Shown here: in pieces, positions 14,393 through 23,805 of the stretch
How the letters are laid out: each line of letters starts with the position of its first letter
How positions within the stretch are numbered: position 1 is the stretch's first letter
DNA from: Bacteroidetes bacterium UBA3022
Lineage (GTDB): Bacteria; Bacteroidota; Bacteroidia; Chitinophagales; BACL12
Assembly: GCA_002346225.1 (NCBI GenBank)
Contig: DDYY01000026.1
Location: forward strand, 1-41,250
Reading direction: 5' to 3'
DNA length: 41,250 bases
Program-made: the position numbers and the translations under genes
Notes under the pieces: generated by a model
Told to the model about the DNA's origin: nothing
The model's input: the letters and a program-made list of their open reading frames with translations, nothing else
Databases searched by the model: none

Positions 14393-17353
14393 ATGCGCCA
14401 GGTATTAATCGTTTGCCTATTCTGTTTGTGTATTGTGCCATCTTTTCAGTGCTCCAGATGGATGCCATCTGAGCAATCCGGCCCAACAACCTACCCCAAT
14501 GATCAGTTCTTCTTTACCCGAATGTATCCCGATACGGTATTCCCGCTGCAGGCATATACAAGCGCTCTAGAACAGGCTGCAATTGAAAATGCAACCAGGA
14601 TATCAGGCACCCGGAGTGATGGTGAAGACTGGCAGTTGGAAGGTCCTTTCAATATCAGTGGCAGAATCAACACTATCGCTATACATCCTGAAAATCATGA
14701 TATCATTCTCATCGGTCTGGCAAGCGGAGGTATTTTTAAAACCATCAACGGAGGCCTCGACTGGTATCCTGTATTTGATGATTTTTCCTATATAGCCATT
14801 GCACATATTGTTTTTGATGTCAGTGATCCTGACGTCCTTTACGCAGGCACAGGAGATCCCAATATCTCCGGTTTCCCTTTTATTGGTGATGGTTTGTATA
14901 AAAGTGTGGATGGCGGTGAAACCTGGACTTACACCGGATTGGAAGAAGTGGGTATCATCTCCAGGTTGATAGTCCATCCGGCTGCCACAGATATTGTTTA
15001 TGCAGGTGCCATGGGCCTTCCCTTTGAGCGCAATGAGCACCGCGGGCTGTACAAATCTACGGATGCAGGAAGCACCTGGCAGCAGGTATTGTTCATTGAT
15101 GATGATGCCGGTGTGATTGACATTGAAGCAGACCCCGGAAATCCGGACGTGGTGTATGCTGCTGTCTGGAATCGCATTCGCAACAACCATGAATCAGTAG
15201 TCAGTGGACTGGATGCCGGTATCTGGAAGACAACAGATGGTGGTGCCACATGGACGGAGCTCAGCCTGGGCTTGCCGGGTGGCGCTCAATCACGTATCAG
15301 CATAGAAATGCATCCCGATAATCCCGAAGTGTTGTACGCCAGCTATGTTGGCACTTCCCTTTCGTTCAATGGTTTATTTAAAACCGAAAATGGGGGAGCT
15401 AGCTGGAGCAGTCTGGATATTGGTCCGGTAGATGGCGTTATGAGTGGCTTCGGATGGTATTTCGATGGTCTGCAACTCAATCCCTATAACCCCAGCCAGT
15501 TGTTTGTGCAGGGAGTGGACCTGGTGCGCACAGAAAACGATGGAGACGATTGGGACGAAGCCGATGATTTTACCGTGCATGCTGATAAACATGCGATGGC
15601 TTTTTTAGATGCCGATTCCTACTTACTGGCCACCGATGGCGGCTTATACAAAACGAATAATGATGCAGTTTCCTGGGTAGATGCAGAAGATATTCAGAGC
15701 AGTCAGTTTTACCATGTCGATTTGAACCCACACGAACCCGGAGTATACTGGGGTGGTATGCAGGACAATGGAACAGCTAAGGGAAATGCTGCCTCAGCCG
15801 ATAGCTGGGAGAAAATTTACGGTGCAGACGGCTTCCATTCTGAATTTCGTTCCGATGATGACAATATATTTTATGTAGAATACCAGAACGGTGGAATCAT
15901 CGGCTACGATGGATTCGACTTTTTTAATGCTACGACTGGTATTGTTGCCAGCGACAGAAGAAACTGGAACGCACCTTATATGATCAGCCGCTTCGATGAT
16001 GACGTACTGTATACAGGCACTTACCGCATGTATAAAAGCACCGCAGGTGTATATCCGAACTTCAGTCCCATCAGCTCCGACCTTACCGATGGTATCATTT
16101 TTGGCTCGGGCTTTCATACTTTAACTACCATCAATGAAGACTTTTTTGACTCCGATATTCTTTATGCGGGCACCACGGATGCCAACGTATGGCGCACGTT
16201 GAACGGAGGGGCATCCTGGGATAATATTACCATGGGTTTGCCCGAACACTATGTAACCGACTTGATCACATCGCCTTCTACCCCTAATCGGATTTTTGTT
16301 ACCCATTCCGGATACAAGGAAAATGAATTCATTCCCCACATCCATAGGTCAGATGATAATGGGACTACATGGAATGATATTTCAGGCGACCTGCCCAATC
16401 TAGCCATCAACGCAATGGTCGTCCATCCACATAACGATGATTACATCTTTGTAGCTACAGACGGTGGTGTTTATTTTACCGAAAATGGTGGCGGAAGCTG
16501 GGAACGCATGGGTTACAGCATGCCTATTCTGGCAGTCTATGATATTGAATTTGATTTGGCTACTAATCGCATCGTGGCGGGTACTTACGCCCGCGGCATC
16601 TGGAGTATTGCAATGGCCGGCTGGCTGCCGCCTGTAGTGGATGTTATGGCTGAAACAAATGTATGTGCAGGGGATACCATCGTGGTAACTGCTTCGGGCG
16701 CCGAGACATACAGCTGGCTATTTGATGGCGTCACTGTTCCATGTTCCGGCGATTGTGCTGAGGTCAGTTTTAGTCCTTCGGGTTCAGGAACGTTGGAGGT
16801 GACCGGGCTGGATGCATTTGGTTTAACCTCTACAGAGACGATATCCATAACGGTACATCCTGTTCCGGAATGGGGCACAGAATCCATTCTTCCAGGTGAT
16901 TGCGAAGTAGGTGTTTATTGTTGTTTTGTTGTGCAGGAGCCCGAACCCGGCGTAACCTATTTATGGTATACCTGGGGTGGGTCCGATGAATTTCTGGGAG
17001 AAGGTGATTCATTGTGTATTTATGAATACGGACTCCCATTCTATGTGCAGGCTGTTACTGCTGAAGGATGCGCTTCTTCTATCAACTTCAATGAAAATGG
17101 CTATCCGAGTAACATAGTAGATGGGCAAGAACTTTGGAATGTCTATCCCAATCCGGCTGCTGACTACCTTACGGTAGAAACACTTGCAGCAGGTGAAAGC
17201 ATTTTCCTGGAGCTTTATAATGTTTCGGGAAGGCGTGTTGCTGAATGGCAGGTATCCGGAACTATGCAGCTGGATATTCGTGCCTTAGCCTCAGGAACCT
17301 ATTTTCTGCGCGAGAAGGGGGTTGACGGCGTGCTTACAGTTGTCAAGGAATAG
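14393..17353 (+). CDS. T9SS-secreted BNR/VPS10-type beta-propeller protein
   Basis: A 986-residue secreted protein. A signal peptide (VLIVCLFCLCIVPSF) is followed by two sets of propeller blades (about residues 75-740) with recurring Asp-box-like GGxTW or GGxSW motifs, such as DGGETWT, DGGATWT, NGGASWS and NGGGSWE, and spaced NPxxxY strands, as in the sortilin/VPS10 and BNR groups. Then comes an Ig/PKD-like region (about 745-900), and a C-terminal T9SS type A sorting domain starting at YPNPAADYLTV (about 917) and ending GTYFLREKGVDG. It should cross the outer membrane through the T9SS and be released or surface-anchored. Enzymatic activity is not evident. It is divergent from the TraB operon, and rpe follows after 36 bases with its own promoter. 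Confidence 0.9.
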   Translation: MRQVLIVCLFCLCIVPSFQCSRWMPSEQSGPTTYPNDQFFFTRMYPDTVFPLQAYTSALEQAAIENATRISGTRSDGEDWQLEGPFNISGRINTIAIHPENHDIILIGLASGGIFKTINGGLDWYPVFDDFSYIAIAHIVFDVSDPDVLYAGTGDPNISGFPFIGDGLYKSVDGGETWTYTGLEEVGIISRLIVHPAATDIVYAGAMGLPFERNEHRGLYKSTDAGSTWQQVLFIDDDAGVIDIEADPGNPDVVYAAVWNRIRNNHESVVSGLDAGIWKTTDGGATWTELSLGLPGGAQSRISIEMHPDNPEVLYASYVGTSLSFNGLFKTENGGASWSSLDIGPVDGVMSGFGWYFDGLQLNPYNPSQLFVQGVDLVRTENDGDDWDEADDFTVHADKHAMAFLDADSYLLATDGGLYKTNNDAVSWVDAEDIQSSQFYHVDLNPHEPGVYWGGMQDNGTAKGNAASADSWEKIYGADGFHSEFRSDDDNIFYVEYQNGGIIGYDGFDFFNATTGIVASDRRNWNAPYMISRFDDDVLYTGTYRMYKSTAGVYPNFSPISSDLTDGIIFGSGFHTLTTINEDFFDSDILYAGTTDANVWRTLNGGASWDNITMGLPEHYVTDLITSPSTPNRIFVTHSGYKENEFIPHIHRSDDNGTTWNDISGDLPNLAINAMVVHPHNDDYIFVATDGGVYFTENGGGSWERMGYSMPILAVYDIEFDLATNRIVAGTYARGIWSIAMAGWLPPVVDVMAETNVCAGDTIVVTASGAETYSWLFDGVTVPCSGDCAEVSFSPSGSGTLEVTGLDAFGLTSTETISITVHPVPEWGTESILPGDCEVGVYCCFVVQEPEPGVTYLWYTWGGSDEFLGEGDSLCIYEYGLPFYVQAVTAEGCASSINFNENGYPSNIVDGQELWNVYPNPAADYLTVETLAAGESIFLELYNVSGRRVAEWQVSGTMQLDIRALASGTYFLREKGVDGVLTVVKE

Positions 17354-17376
17354 GGCAATGCCAAAACAGGAAAAGC

Positions 17377-17384
17377 TATCTTTG
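17377..17384 (+). promoter_or_regulatory. Bacteroidota -7 promoter element (TATCTTTG), leaderless position, for rpe
   Basis: An exact TAnnTTTG match ends only 5 bases before the rpe ATG at 17390. With a -7-centred element the transcript should start at or within a few bases of the ATG, leaving almost no leader. Confidence 0.6.
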
Positions 17385-17389
17385 CAAAC

Positions 17390-18058
17390 ATGAGTCATTT
17401 GATAGCTCCTTCCATCCTTTCCTGCGATTTCGCGCATGTAGGCAGGGACGTGGAAATGATTAATACCTCCGGTGCCGACTGGCTGCACGTGGATGTTATG
17501 GACGGTGTTTTCGTACCCAATATGAGTTTTGGCTTACCGGTGGTGGAAGCGATGAAAAGACATAGTACGCTGCCACTGGACGTGCACCTCATGGTCGACC
17601 GGCCGGAAAGGTATTTAAAGCACTTCCGGGAAGCCGGAGCAGATACCATTACCATACATCCGGAGGCCTGCGTGCACCTGCATGCTGCCATTCAGGAAAT
17701 ACATAAGCTGGGTGCCAAGGCCGGGGCAGCTATCAATCCTTCTACGCCGGTTGGTGCTTTGGAAGAAGTTATAGTAGACCTCGATGTAGTATGCCTCATG
17801 TCCGTAAACCCCGGATGGGGCGGTCAACAGTTTATACAGGCATCGCTGGCAAAAATTGCAAAACTGCGACAGTTGATTACTGCTACCGGAAGCAAAGCCT
17901 TAATTGAGGTTGATGGTGGCATAAAGCTCGACAATGCACAGACTGTATTGGATGCCGGTGCTGATGTGCTGGTATCGGGAAGCGGTGTCTTTGCTCAACC
18001 TGATGTGGCGGCTGCAATCCGCACCTTGAAAAATCTCAGGAGCTATACTGCAGCGTAA
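17390..18058 (+). CDS. rpe: Ribulose-phosphate 3-epimerase
   Basis: A 222-residue cytosolic TIM-barrel enzyme interconverting ribulose 5-phosphate and xylulose 5-phosphate in the pentose phosphate pathway. The motifs are APSILSCDF at the N-terminus, HVDVMDGVFVPN with the metal-binding His and catalytic Asp, LDVHLMV, the loop MSVNPGWGGQ, and VDGGI with the second catalytic Asp. Length matches the family. The start at 17390 is fixed by the motif-proximal ATG and by a promoter element only 5 bases upstream. The TonB-dependent receptor gene begins 22 bases after the stop, so the two may share a transcript. Confidence 0.97.
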   Translation: MSHLIAPSILSCDFAHVGRDVEMINTSGADWLHVDVMDGVFVPNMSFGLPVVEAMKRHSTLPLDVHLMVDRPERYLKHFREAGADTITIHPEACVHLHAAIQEIHKLGAKAGAAINPSTPVGALEEVIVDLDVVCLMSVNPGWGGQQFIQASLAKIAKLRQLITATGSKALIEVDGGIKLDNAQTVLDAGADVLVSGSGVFAQPDVAAAIRTLKNLRSYTAA

Positions 18059-18080
18059 CTATAAGCCGTTATTAAAAAGC

Positions 18081-20519
18081 ATGTCCCTGAAGCGCATCTT
18101 CCTTCCTTTTCTCTTGTTGCTATGCTATGCAGCCGGTGCCCAAAACACTGCGACTGTTTATGGTACTGTGCGCGATGAATACGGAGAGTTGGTGTCCAAT
18201 GTGAATATCGTTTATTTCAACAATCAGGCGATAGGTACATCCAGCAATGAGAAAGGTTATTACCTGCTCGAAATTCCGGGGGGAGATACGGCGGTGCTCG
18301 TTTTTAGCTATGCCGGTAAAACATCTTTTAAGAAACTGTATCCCGAGGCGGGCAAGACTTACAAGATGAATGTGGAGTTGCTACTGGAGTATGAACTCAC
18401 GGAGTTTGTTATTACCGATTCCAGAAGGAATGAATTCATCATGACTATTCCGATTGAACAAATCGAATACATACCCGACCCTTCGGGCGACCCCATTATC
18501 GCCATCCTCAAGAAATACGTAACCTCGAATAACGAACTCAGCGCGCAGTACTCAGTACGTGGGGGTAATTTCGATGAAAACCTGGTATACGTCAATGACT
18601 TCGAAATATACAGGCCCTTGCTGGTCCGATCTGGTCAACAGGAGGGCTTGCCTTTTCCCAACTACGACCTGGTCAGCAACATCAGTTTTTCTGCAGGCGG
18701 CTTCGAAGCCCGCTTTGGCGATAAGCTTTCCAGTGTGCTCGATATCCAGTACAAAAAGCCGACATCTTTTGAAGCAGGAGCAACAGCTTCCTTTCTGGGG
18801 GGCTCTTTCCATGTGAACAATGGCTCGGATACCGGCATGTACTATTTGCTTGGGGCACGCTACAAAACCAACCAGTATCTGCTTAACTCACTCAACACGC
18901 AAGGAGAGTACCAACCTGTATTTTACGATGTACAGGGACTGATTGGTTTCCATCTCAACAAAAAAAGCGATCTGGAAATCCTGGGTAACTTCTCTTCCAG
19001 CTCTTATACCTTTTTTCCGCAATCGCGGGTTACATCAACCGGCGTGGTCAACAATGTGCTGCGCCTGGAAGTGTTTTTCGACGGACAGGAAGTGAACCGC
19101 TTCATGACAGGGTTCGGCGGCATTTCCTATCAATACCGACCGAGCAACAGCACAGGACTTAAATTGCTCGCATCTGCCTATCGCTCCCTGGAGGATGAAA
19201 CATTCGATGTGATTGGCGATTACTGGCTGGGAGTGGTGGAAAGCAATCAGGGGGAAGAAGATTTTAATGAAATCAAGTACGCACTCGGGGTAGGTACTTT
19301 TCAGAATTTTGCCCGGAACTATCTGGATGTTACCGTTCTCAACCTGGGCCATGAAGGGTACGCCGAACGTGGTGCGCATTATCTCCGTTGGGGAGCGCGC
19401 GCGCAATTTGAAAGTATACAGGATGACTTGAAAGAGTGGGAGATGGTAGATTCTGCCGGCTATTCCATTCCCTACACCGGTGAGGAAGTAACCATTTCAG
19501 AAGTGTTCAGGTCGGAGGTATTGCTGGAATCTTTTCGATACAACGCCTACCTGCAGGATACATGGACACCTTACCGCAACGATGTATTTTTTATCACTTA
19601 TGGTATTCGTTCCAGTTACTGGACCGTCAACAATGAAGTGACCTTGACACCCCGCATGCAAATGGCCTGGAAACCAGAGTGGTACAGGGAAGACTCCAGC
19701 AGGGTGGACATTGTATGGAAAGCTGCGCTGGGCTTGTATAACCAGCCGCCTTTCTACAGGGAATTGAGAGATTATTCAGGGTTTGTCAATCCTGCGGTAC
19801 GTTCACAGAAATCGGTACATGCGCTCCTCGCTGCAGATTACAACTTCAAAGCCTGGAACAGGGATTTTAAATTTGTAACAGAATTATTCTATAAATATCT
19901 ATACGATATTGTTCCTTACGACATCGAGAATGTGCGGGTGCGTTACTACGGTGATAACCTGGCAAAGGGTTATGCAGCAGGGATTGATATGCGGCTGCAT
20001 GGCGAAATCGTAGAGGATGCCGACTCCTGGGTTTCACTCAGCATTCTCCAGACGAGAGAAAATGTAGAAGGCGATTCAACCTTTAACAGTGAAGGCGTGC
20101 TCATAGAGCGGGGTAATATTCCCCGACCAACCGATCAGCTGGTCAATTTCGGCATGTTTTTTCAAGACTATTTTCCAGGTAACAAGAACCTGAAAGTTCA
20201 TCTCAACTTTCTTTTCGGCAGCGGACTTCCTTTCGGCCCTCCGCAGAACCAGTATTACCGCAATAGTTTCCGCATACCTCCTTACCGACGGGTGGACATT
20301 GGTTTCTCTGCTCTACTCCTGGATAAGAACAGGCAAAAAGGAGATAAAATGTGGTCCAATATTGAATCTCTCTGGGCAGGTATAGAAGTATTTAACCTGC
20401 TGGGGGTTCAGAACACCATATCTTACCTTTGGGTAAAAGATATCAATAATACTCAGTATGCCTTTCCCAATTACCTCACCGACAGGCGTATCAATCTTAG
20501 ATTAATAATGAAAATATAA
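18081..20519 (+). CDS. TonB-dependent receptor with carboxypeptidase-regulatory-like domain
   Basis: An 812-residue outer-membrane active transporter. After the signal peptide (IFLPFLLLLCYAAGA) there is a CarboxypepD_reg-like beta-sandwich (about residues 22-110, with TVYGTVRDEYGELV and SNEKGYYLLEIP), a plug domain (about 115-230, with SVRGGNFDENLVYVND and GGFEARFGDKLSSV), then a beta-barrel to the C-terminus. There is no adjacent SusD-like gene, so this is not a classical polysaccharide utilisation pair. The ligand is unknown. A lipoprotein gene begins 3 bases after its stop. The C-terminus ends IMKI, without the usual terminal aromatic residue. Confidence 0.93.
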   Translation: MSLKRIFLPFLLLLCYAAGAQNTATVYGTVRDEYGELVSNVNIVYFNNQAIGTSSNEKGYYLLEIPGGDTAVLVFSYAGKTSFKKLYPEAGKTYKMNVELLLEYELTEFVITDSRRNEFIMTIPIEQIEYIPDPSGDPIIAILKKYVTSNNELSAQYSVRGGNFDENLVYVNDFEIYRPLLVRSGQQEGLPFPNYDLVSNISFSAGGFEARFGDKLSSVLDIQYKKPTSFEAGATASFLGGSFHVNNGSDTGMYYLLGARYKTNQYLLNSLNTQGEYQPVFYDVQGLIGFHLNKKSDLEILGNFSSSSYTFFPQSRVTSTGVVNNVLRLEVFFDGQEVNRFMTGFGGISYQYRPSNSTGLKLLASAYRSLEDETFDVIGDYWLGVVESNQGEEDFNEIKYALGVGTFQNFARNYLDVTVLNLGHEGYAERGAHYLRWGARAQFESIQDDLKEWEMVDSAGYSIPYTGEEVTISEVFRSEVLLESFRYNAYLQDTWTPYRNDVFFITYGIRSSYWTVNNEVTLTPRMQMAWKPEWYREDSSRVDIVWKAALGLYNQPPFYRELRDYSGFVNPAVRSQKSVHALLAADYNFKAWNRDFKFVTELFYKYLYDIVPYDIENVRVRYYGDNLAKGYAAGIDMRLHGEIVEDADSWVSLSILQTRENVEGDSTFNSEGVLIERGNIPRPTDQLVNFGMFFQDYFPGNKNLKVHLNFLFGSGLPFGPPQNQYYRNSFRIPPYRRVDIGFSALLLDKNRQKGDKMWSNIESLWAGIEVFNLLGVQNTISYLWVKDINNTQYAFPNYLTDRRINLRLIMKI

Positions 20520-20522
20520 AAT

Positions 20523-21185
20523 ATGAAAATGAGAACATTTACCATTGCACTATTCGCAATGATTGTATGGACAGGTTGTGCAGGCGATGGCGATGGAAAG
20601 ATCATGGGCAAGCGCAAGGCCGATCAGAAATACGGTATGGAATCCGGAATCATCACCTACGAAGCAGCCTTACCCCAGAACATGGGCTCCAACAAGCGCG
20701 TATTGTATTTTGATGACTACGGTAAAATGGAGAAAGTAGTTACTACTACCAGTATCAGCGCCATGGGGCAAAGCATGGAAACAGTTAATCATTCCCTTAT
20801 CAAGGACGGCTATGTATATGCCTGGAGCGATGATGCGGTCAATGGCTCAAAGTACAAAGTGAATGAGCGTTTTGATCCTTCCATGGCCAACTATTCCCAG
20901 CTTAGTGATGAAATGAAAGCCAAGTACAATCTGGCGGAGGAAGCCGATGAATCCTTCATGGATAAGAACTGCAAAGTATATACCATGGACTTTCAGGGTG
21001 TGAGTGGAAAGGTTTGGGTGTGGGAAAACCTACCCCTCAAGATCCAGGCATCTGCCATGGGAATGATCATGACAGAGAAAGTTGTCAATATGCAGGAAGA
21101 TGTGGCTATACCTTCCGGAACATTTGATTTGCCTGCACTGGAATGGCAGGAAATAGCTATTGAAGAATCTGACACATCCAACTAA
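20523..21185 (+). CDS. Predicted lipoprotein of unknown function
   Basis: A 220-residue protein with a lipobox VWTGC (lipidated Cys19). I do not recognise the family firmly. The mature part is beta-rich with repeated strands (VLYFDDYGKMEKV, GYVYAWSDD, KVYTMDFQGVSGKVWVWENLPLKI) resembling the folds of DUF4412 or LolA-like proteins that form half-barrels. It starts 3 bases after the TonB-dependent receptor stop, so the two are co-transcribed and the product may be its surface or periplasmic partner. It is convergent with the next gene, with only 4 bases between stops. Confidence 0.75.
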   Translation: MKMRTFTIALFAMIVWTGCAGDGDGKIMGKRKADQKYGMESGIITYEAALPQNMGSNKRVLYFDDYGKMEKVVTTTSISAMGQSMETVNHSLIKDGYVYAWSDDAVNGSKYKVNERFDPSMANYSQLSDEMKAKYNLAEEADESFMDKNCKVYTMDFQGVSGKVWVWENLPLKIQASAMGMIMTEKVVNMQEDVAIPSGTFDLPALEWQEIAIEESDTSN

Positions 21186-21189
21186 TTCC

Positions 21190-23778
21190 CTATTCCTTTA
21201 CAAAAGGAGCAGGAGAACTGCCTGGTATTTGCAGGATATACATGCCGGGGGAAAGTACTTCCACCGGTACCTGATACCTTGTCGTTGCGGGATTGAAGAC
21301 CATCCACTCCAGGTAAACTTCTCTACCCTGTAAATCAAGAATACGCACCGGTAAGTTGATTGCACCAGGGATAGTAACCTCCATGTTAAGCGTGGTTGCT
21401 GCCGGATTGGGATAAAGCAACATGGCAATCGATTCCAGGTCAGGTGATAACCCAACAGGAGTGGTGGTATCTTCCGGACAGGAGGTGAAAACATATATGG
21501 CCTCAGAAGTATCGCTGCAACCAAAAGTATTGGAAATTTCCAGGGCAAAGTAACCGGTGTCCAGCGTAACCAGACCTATGGTCGTTGCGCCGGTTATAGG
21601 AATATCATTTTGCAGCCACTGGTAAGAATATCCAATGCCGGTTACAGAAGTATTCAAGAGTACGCTTCCGGTGAGGCATATATCGGTATCTCCATTGGCC
21701 ATGATACTTGCAACAGGTGTTTCATTGATAACAGCTACCGTAATGGAGTTGCTGAAACAGCTATCACTAATGGTGATGCGTACGGAATAATTTCCTGTCT
21801 CTGTTACAATGAGCTCCGCGCCCACCGCACCCACGAGGGTATCCCCGTTATAAAACCACTGATAAGACCAGTCTTCATCCAGTGTTGTTGATAGTGTTAC
21901 AGATTCACTGGCACATAGGTTGGCAGGACCTGAAAAAGAAATAATCGCATCATCGGTTTCATAAGTAACCGTTCTTGGGGCAGAGAAGTTAACACAGTTT
22001 TCCGACCGCGTGGCCAGGACAGAATAATCGCCACTGATGGTAGCGAGATAAGAACTTCCCGAGGCATCCGGAATAGGTTCTCCGTTAAAGTACCACGCAT
22101 AGGTGAAGCCTGCCTCAGGGGTAAAATGCAACAACACTTCGCCCGAATCGCAAAGGGAAGGACTGAGTAATGGGAAGATGGAGGGGGCTATCACTTCATC
22201 TGTTCTGAATGCAGCAATAGTGCTGGTGTCAAATCCGCAAAGTGATTTGGCTACAATAAAATAAGTGCTATCCAAACCTGCCGGTACGGGCGCTAAAACA
22301 AGTGAATTGGAATAGTTGCTGAAAACCGATCCGCCATCAGGGAAATGCCACTCGTATACCTGAGCTGCCGGTTCTGTTATTGCAGTCAGAGATACAGTAT
22401 CTTCAAAGCATGTTAATACATCGGATAAAGGGGATGTAAATGCAGGCGCACAGGGGGTAGGGAAGCTTCCAAGACGCATGAACCAGATGTCGTTGTTCAA
22501 GGTGAAACCATGATGTAACAGCACCTGATTGTCGGTCGAACGCGTTTGACCAATGGCGATATAGTTGGTGTCACCCAGTGCAACGATACCGGAACAGAAC
22601 TCCATGCCGGTCCCTCCGAAATTGTTCTCCCACTGCAAGGTAAGGCTGGTGTCAGTCTGGAAAATCCAGATATCAGAAACGCCTACTGCGCCGAAATGCG
22701 CACTTACGTCTATATCATTGGACTCGCTGGAACCTGTAATGATCAGCCGGGTGCTGTCTTCCAGACGAATAGACCCCGGAACCTCATCATCGGTACCGCC
22801 AAAATGGTGTCCCGTAATAAAATTCCCATCCGAATGCATAAAGAAAACCCATATATCTCTTGTGGTGCTGCCTCCATAATGGCCACTAAGGTCGCCATCG
22901 AGAGAACGGGATTCCGCAACAACAGCTATCAATGTATCGTTGATTGCCACAAGGTCTTCCCCCTCATCGCCACTGCTGCCCCCTGCGCAATACTGCCAGT
23001 TGATATTCCCGTCAATGTCTAGATTCAGCACCCATACATCTTCTGTTAATCCGGTGGCGTCGTGATTGCCACTGACATCAAAATCGTTGGAAAAAGTATA
23101 TCCGGTAATAATGTATTGTTCATTGGTATATATAATGGATCTTCCTACATCGTCGCCACTGCCGCCGAAATGCTTGGACCACACCACCGCACCACCGCCA
23201 CCAATGCGCATAACCCAGACGTCCTGTCCTCCATAATTGCCGTCCAGATCAATATCTGTAGAAGTGGTAGAGCCGACAACCATGTACCCTCCGGAAGGGA
23301 TGGCTACTATGTCATTGATAATGTCAGAACCGCTACCACCTAAATTACTTTGCCATACCGCCGCACCGTCGGTGTTCAACTGGACCAGCCAGCCATCGTT
23401 ATCTCCGTAATTGGCTAGTACATCACCGTCACTGCTTTTACTGAAACCACAGAGCAGGTAACCATCCGCTGTGGCGAGCATACTGGTGGCGGCATCATCA
23501 AGACTGCCACCCAGCGTAGTGCGCCAGAGAATATTACCAAGACTGTCAGTGGAAAATGTCAGCAGGTCAAACAATCCGTTGTTGACAGCCAGGTCAATGT
23601 CTGAAGAGCGGGAGTACCCCGACACAACATATTGGTTGTCGCTGATTTGTAGGATCTCAGTAGCAATGTCGTTGGAAGTACCACCAATCACCTTTTGATA
23701 GGTAAGCTCTGGCTGGCTCAAGGCAGTCAGGGACACTATCAGCAGGATGAAGGCAGATATGTACTTGATCATTTGCAT
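21190..23778 (-). CDS. T9SS-secreted repeat protein (propeller-like repeats, Ig-like domains)
   Basis: An 862-residue secreted protein. The signal peptide (SAFILLIVSLTALS) is followed by about eight roughly 50-residue repeats (about residues 28-440) of the pattern GGSxxD...GGYxxxGxTxSxDxD...GxxDxWVxxLDxDGNxxW, as in SBBP/Kelch-like propellers. Three or so Ig/PKD-like domains follow (about 445-770, each with a Cys pair and a YxWYFNGxxL-type strand), and a T9SS type A sorting domain begins at YPNPAATTLNM (about 789). It probably acts at the cell surface or outside the cell; no enzyme motif was seen. It begins 27 bases after the recN stop with no visible terminator, so read-through from the recN operon is likely. 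A start at the third codon (ATG at 23772) is equally possible. Confidence 0.85.
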   Translation of the reverse strand: MQMIKYISAFILLIVSLTALSQPELTYQKVIGGTSNDIATEILQISDNQYVVSGYSRSSDIDLAVNNGLFDLLTFSTDSLGNILWRTTLGGSLDDAATSMLATADGYLLCGFSKSSDGDVLANYGDNDGWLVQLNTDGAAVWQSNLGGSGSDIINDIVAIPSGGYMVVGSTTSTDIDLDGNYGGQDVWVMRIGGGGAVVWSKHFGGSGDDVGRSIIYTNEQYIITGYTFSNDFDVSGNHDATGLTEDVWVLNLDIDGNINWQYCAGGSSGDEGEDLVAINDTLIAVVAESRSLDGDLSGHYGGSTTRDIWVFFMHSDGNFITGHHFGGTDDEVPGSIRLEDSTRLIITGSSESNDIDVSAHFGAVGVSDIWIFQTDTSLTLQWENNFGGTGMEFCSGIVALGDTNYIAIGQTRSTDNQVLLHHGFTLNNDIWFMRLGSFPTPCAPAFTSPLSDVLTCFEDTVSLTAITEPAAQVYEWHFPDGGSVFSNYSNSLVLAPVPAGLDSTYFIVAKSLCGFDTSTIAAFRTDEVIAPSIFPLLSPSLCDSGEVLLHFTPEAGFTYAWYFNGEPIPDASGSSYLATISGDYSVLATRSENCVNFSAPRTVTYETDDAIISFSGPANLCASESVTLSTTLDEDWSYQWFYNGDTLVGAVGAELIVTETGNYSVRITISDSCFSNSITVAVINETPVASIMANGDTDICLTGSVLLNTSVTGIGYSYQWLQNDIPITGATTIGLVTLDTGYFALEISNTFGCSDTSEAIYVFTSCPEDTTTPVGLSPDLESIAMLLYPNPAATTLNMEVTIPGAINLPVRILDLQGREVYLEWMVFNPATTRYQVPVEVLSPGMYILQIPGSSPAPFVKE

Positions 23779-23805
23779 AGCAACCTTGTAAAGTTACCAA
23801 TCGAA

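Noticed and set aside
14593..16600. Periodic GGxTW-coding DNA that might be a nucleotide repeat array or CRISPR
   Set aside because: The periodicity is in the protein (propeller blades), spacing is uneven, and the DNA copies are diverged; there are no identical repeats.
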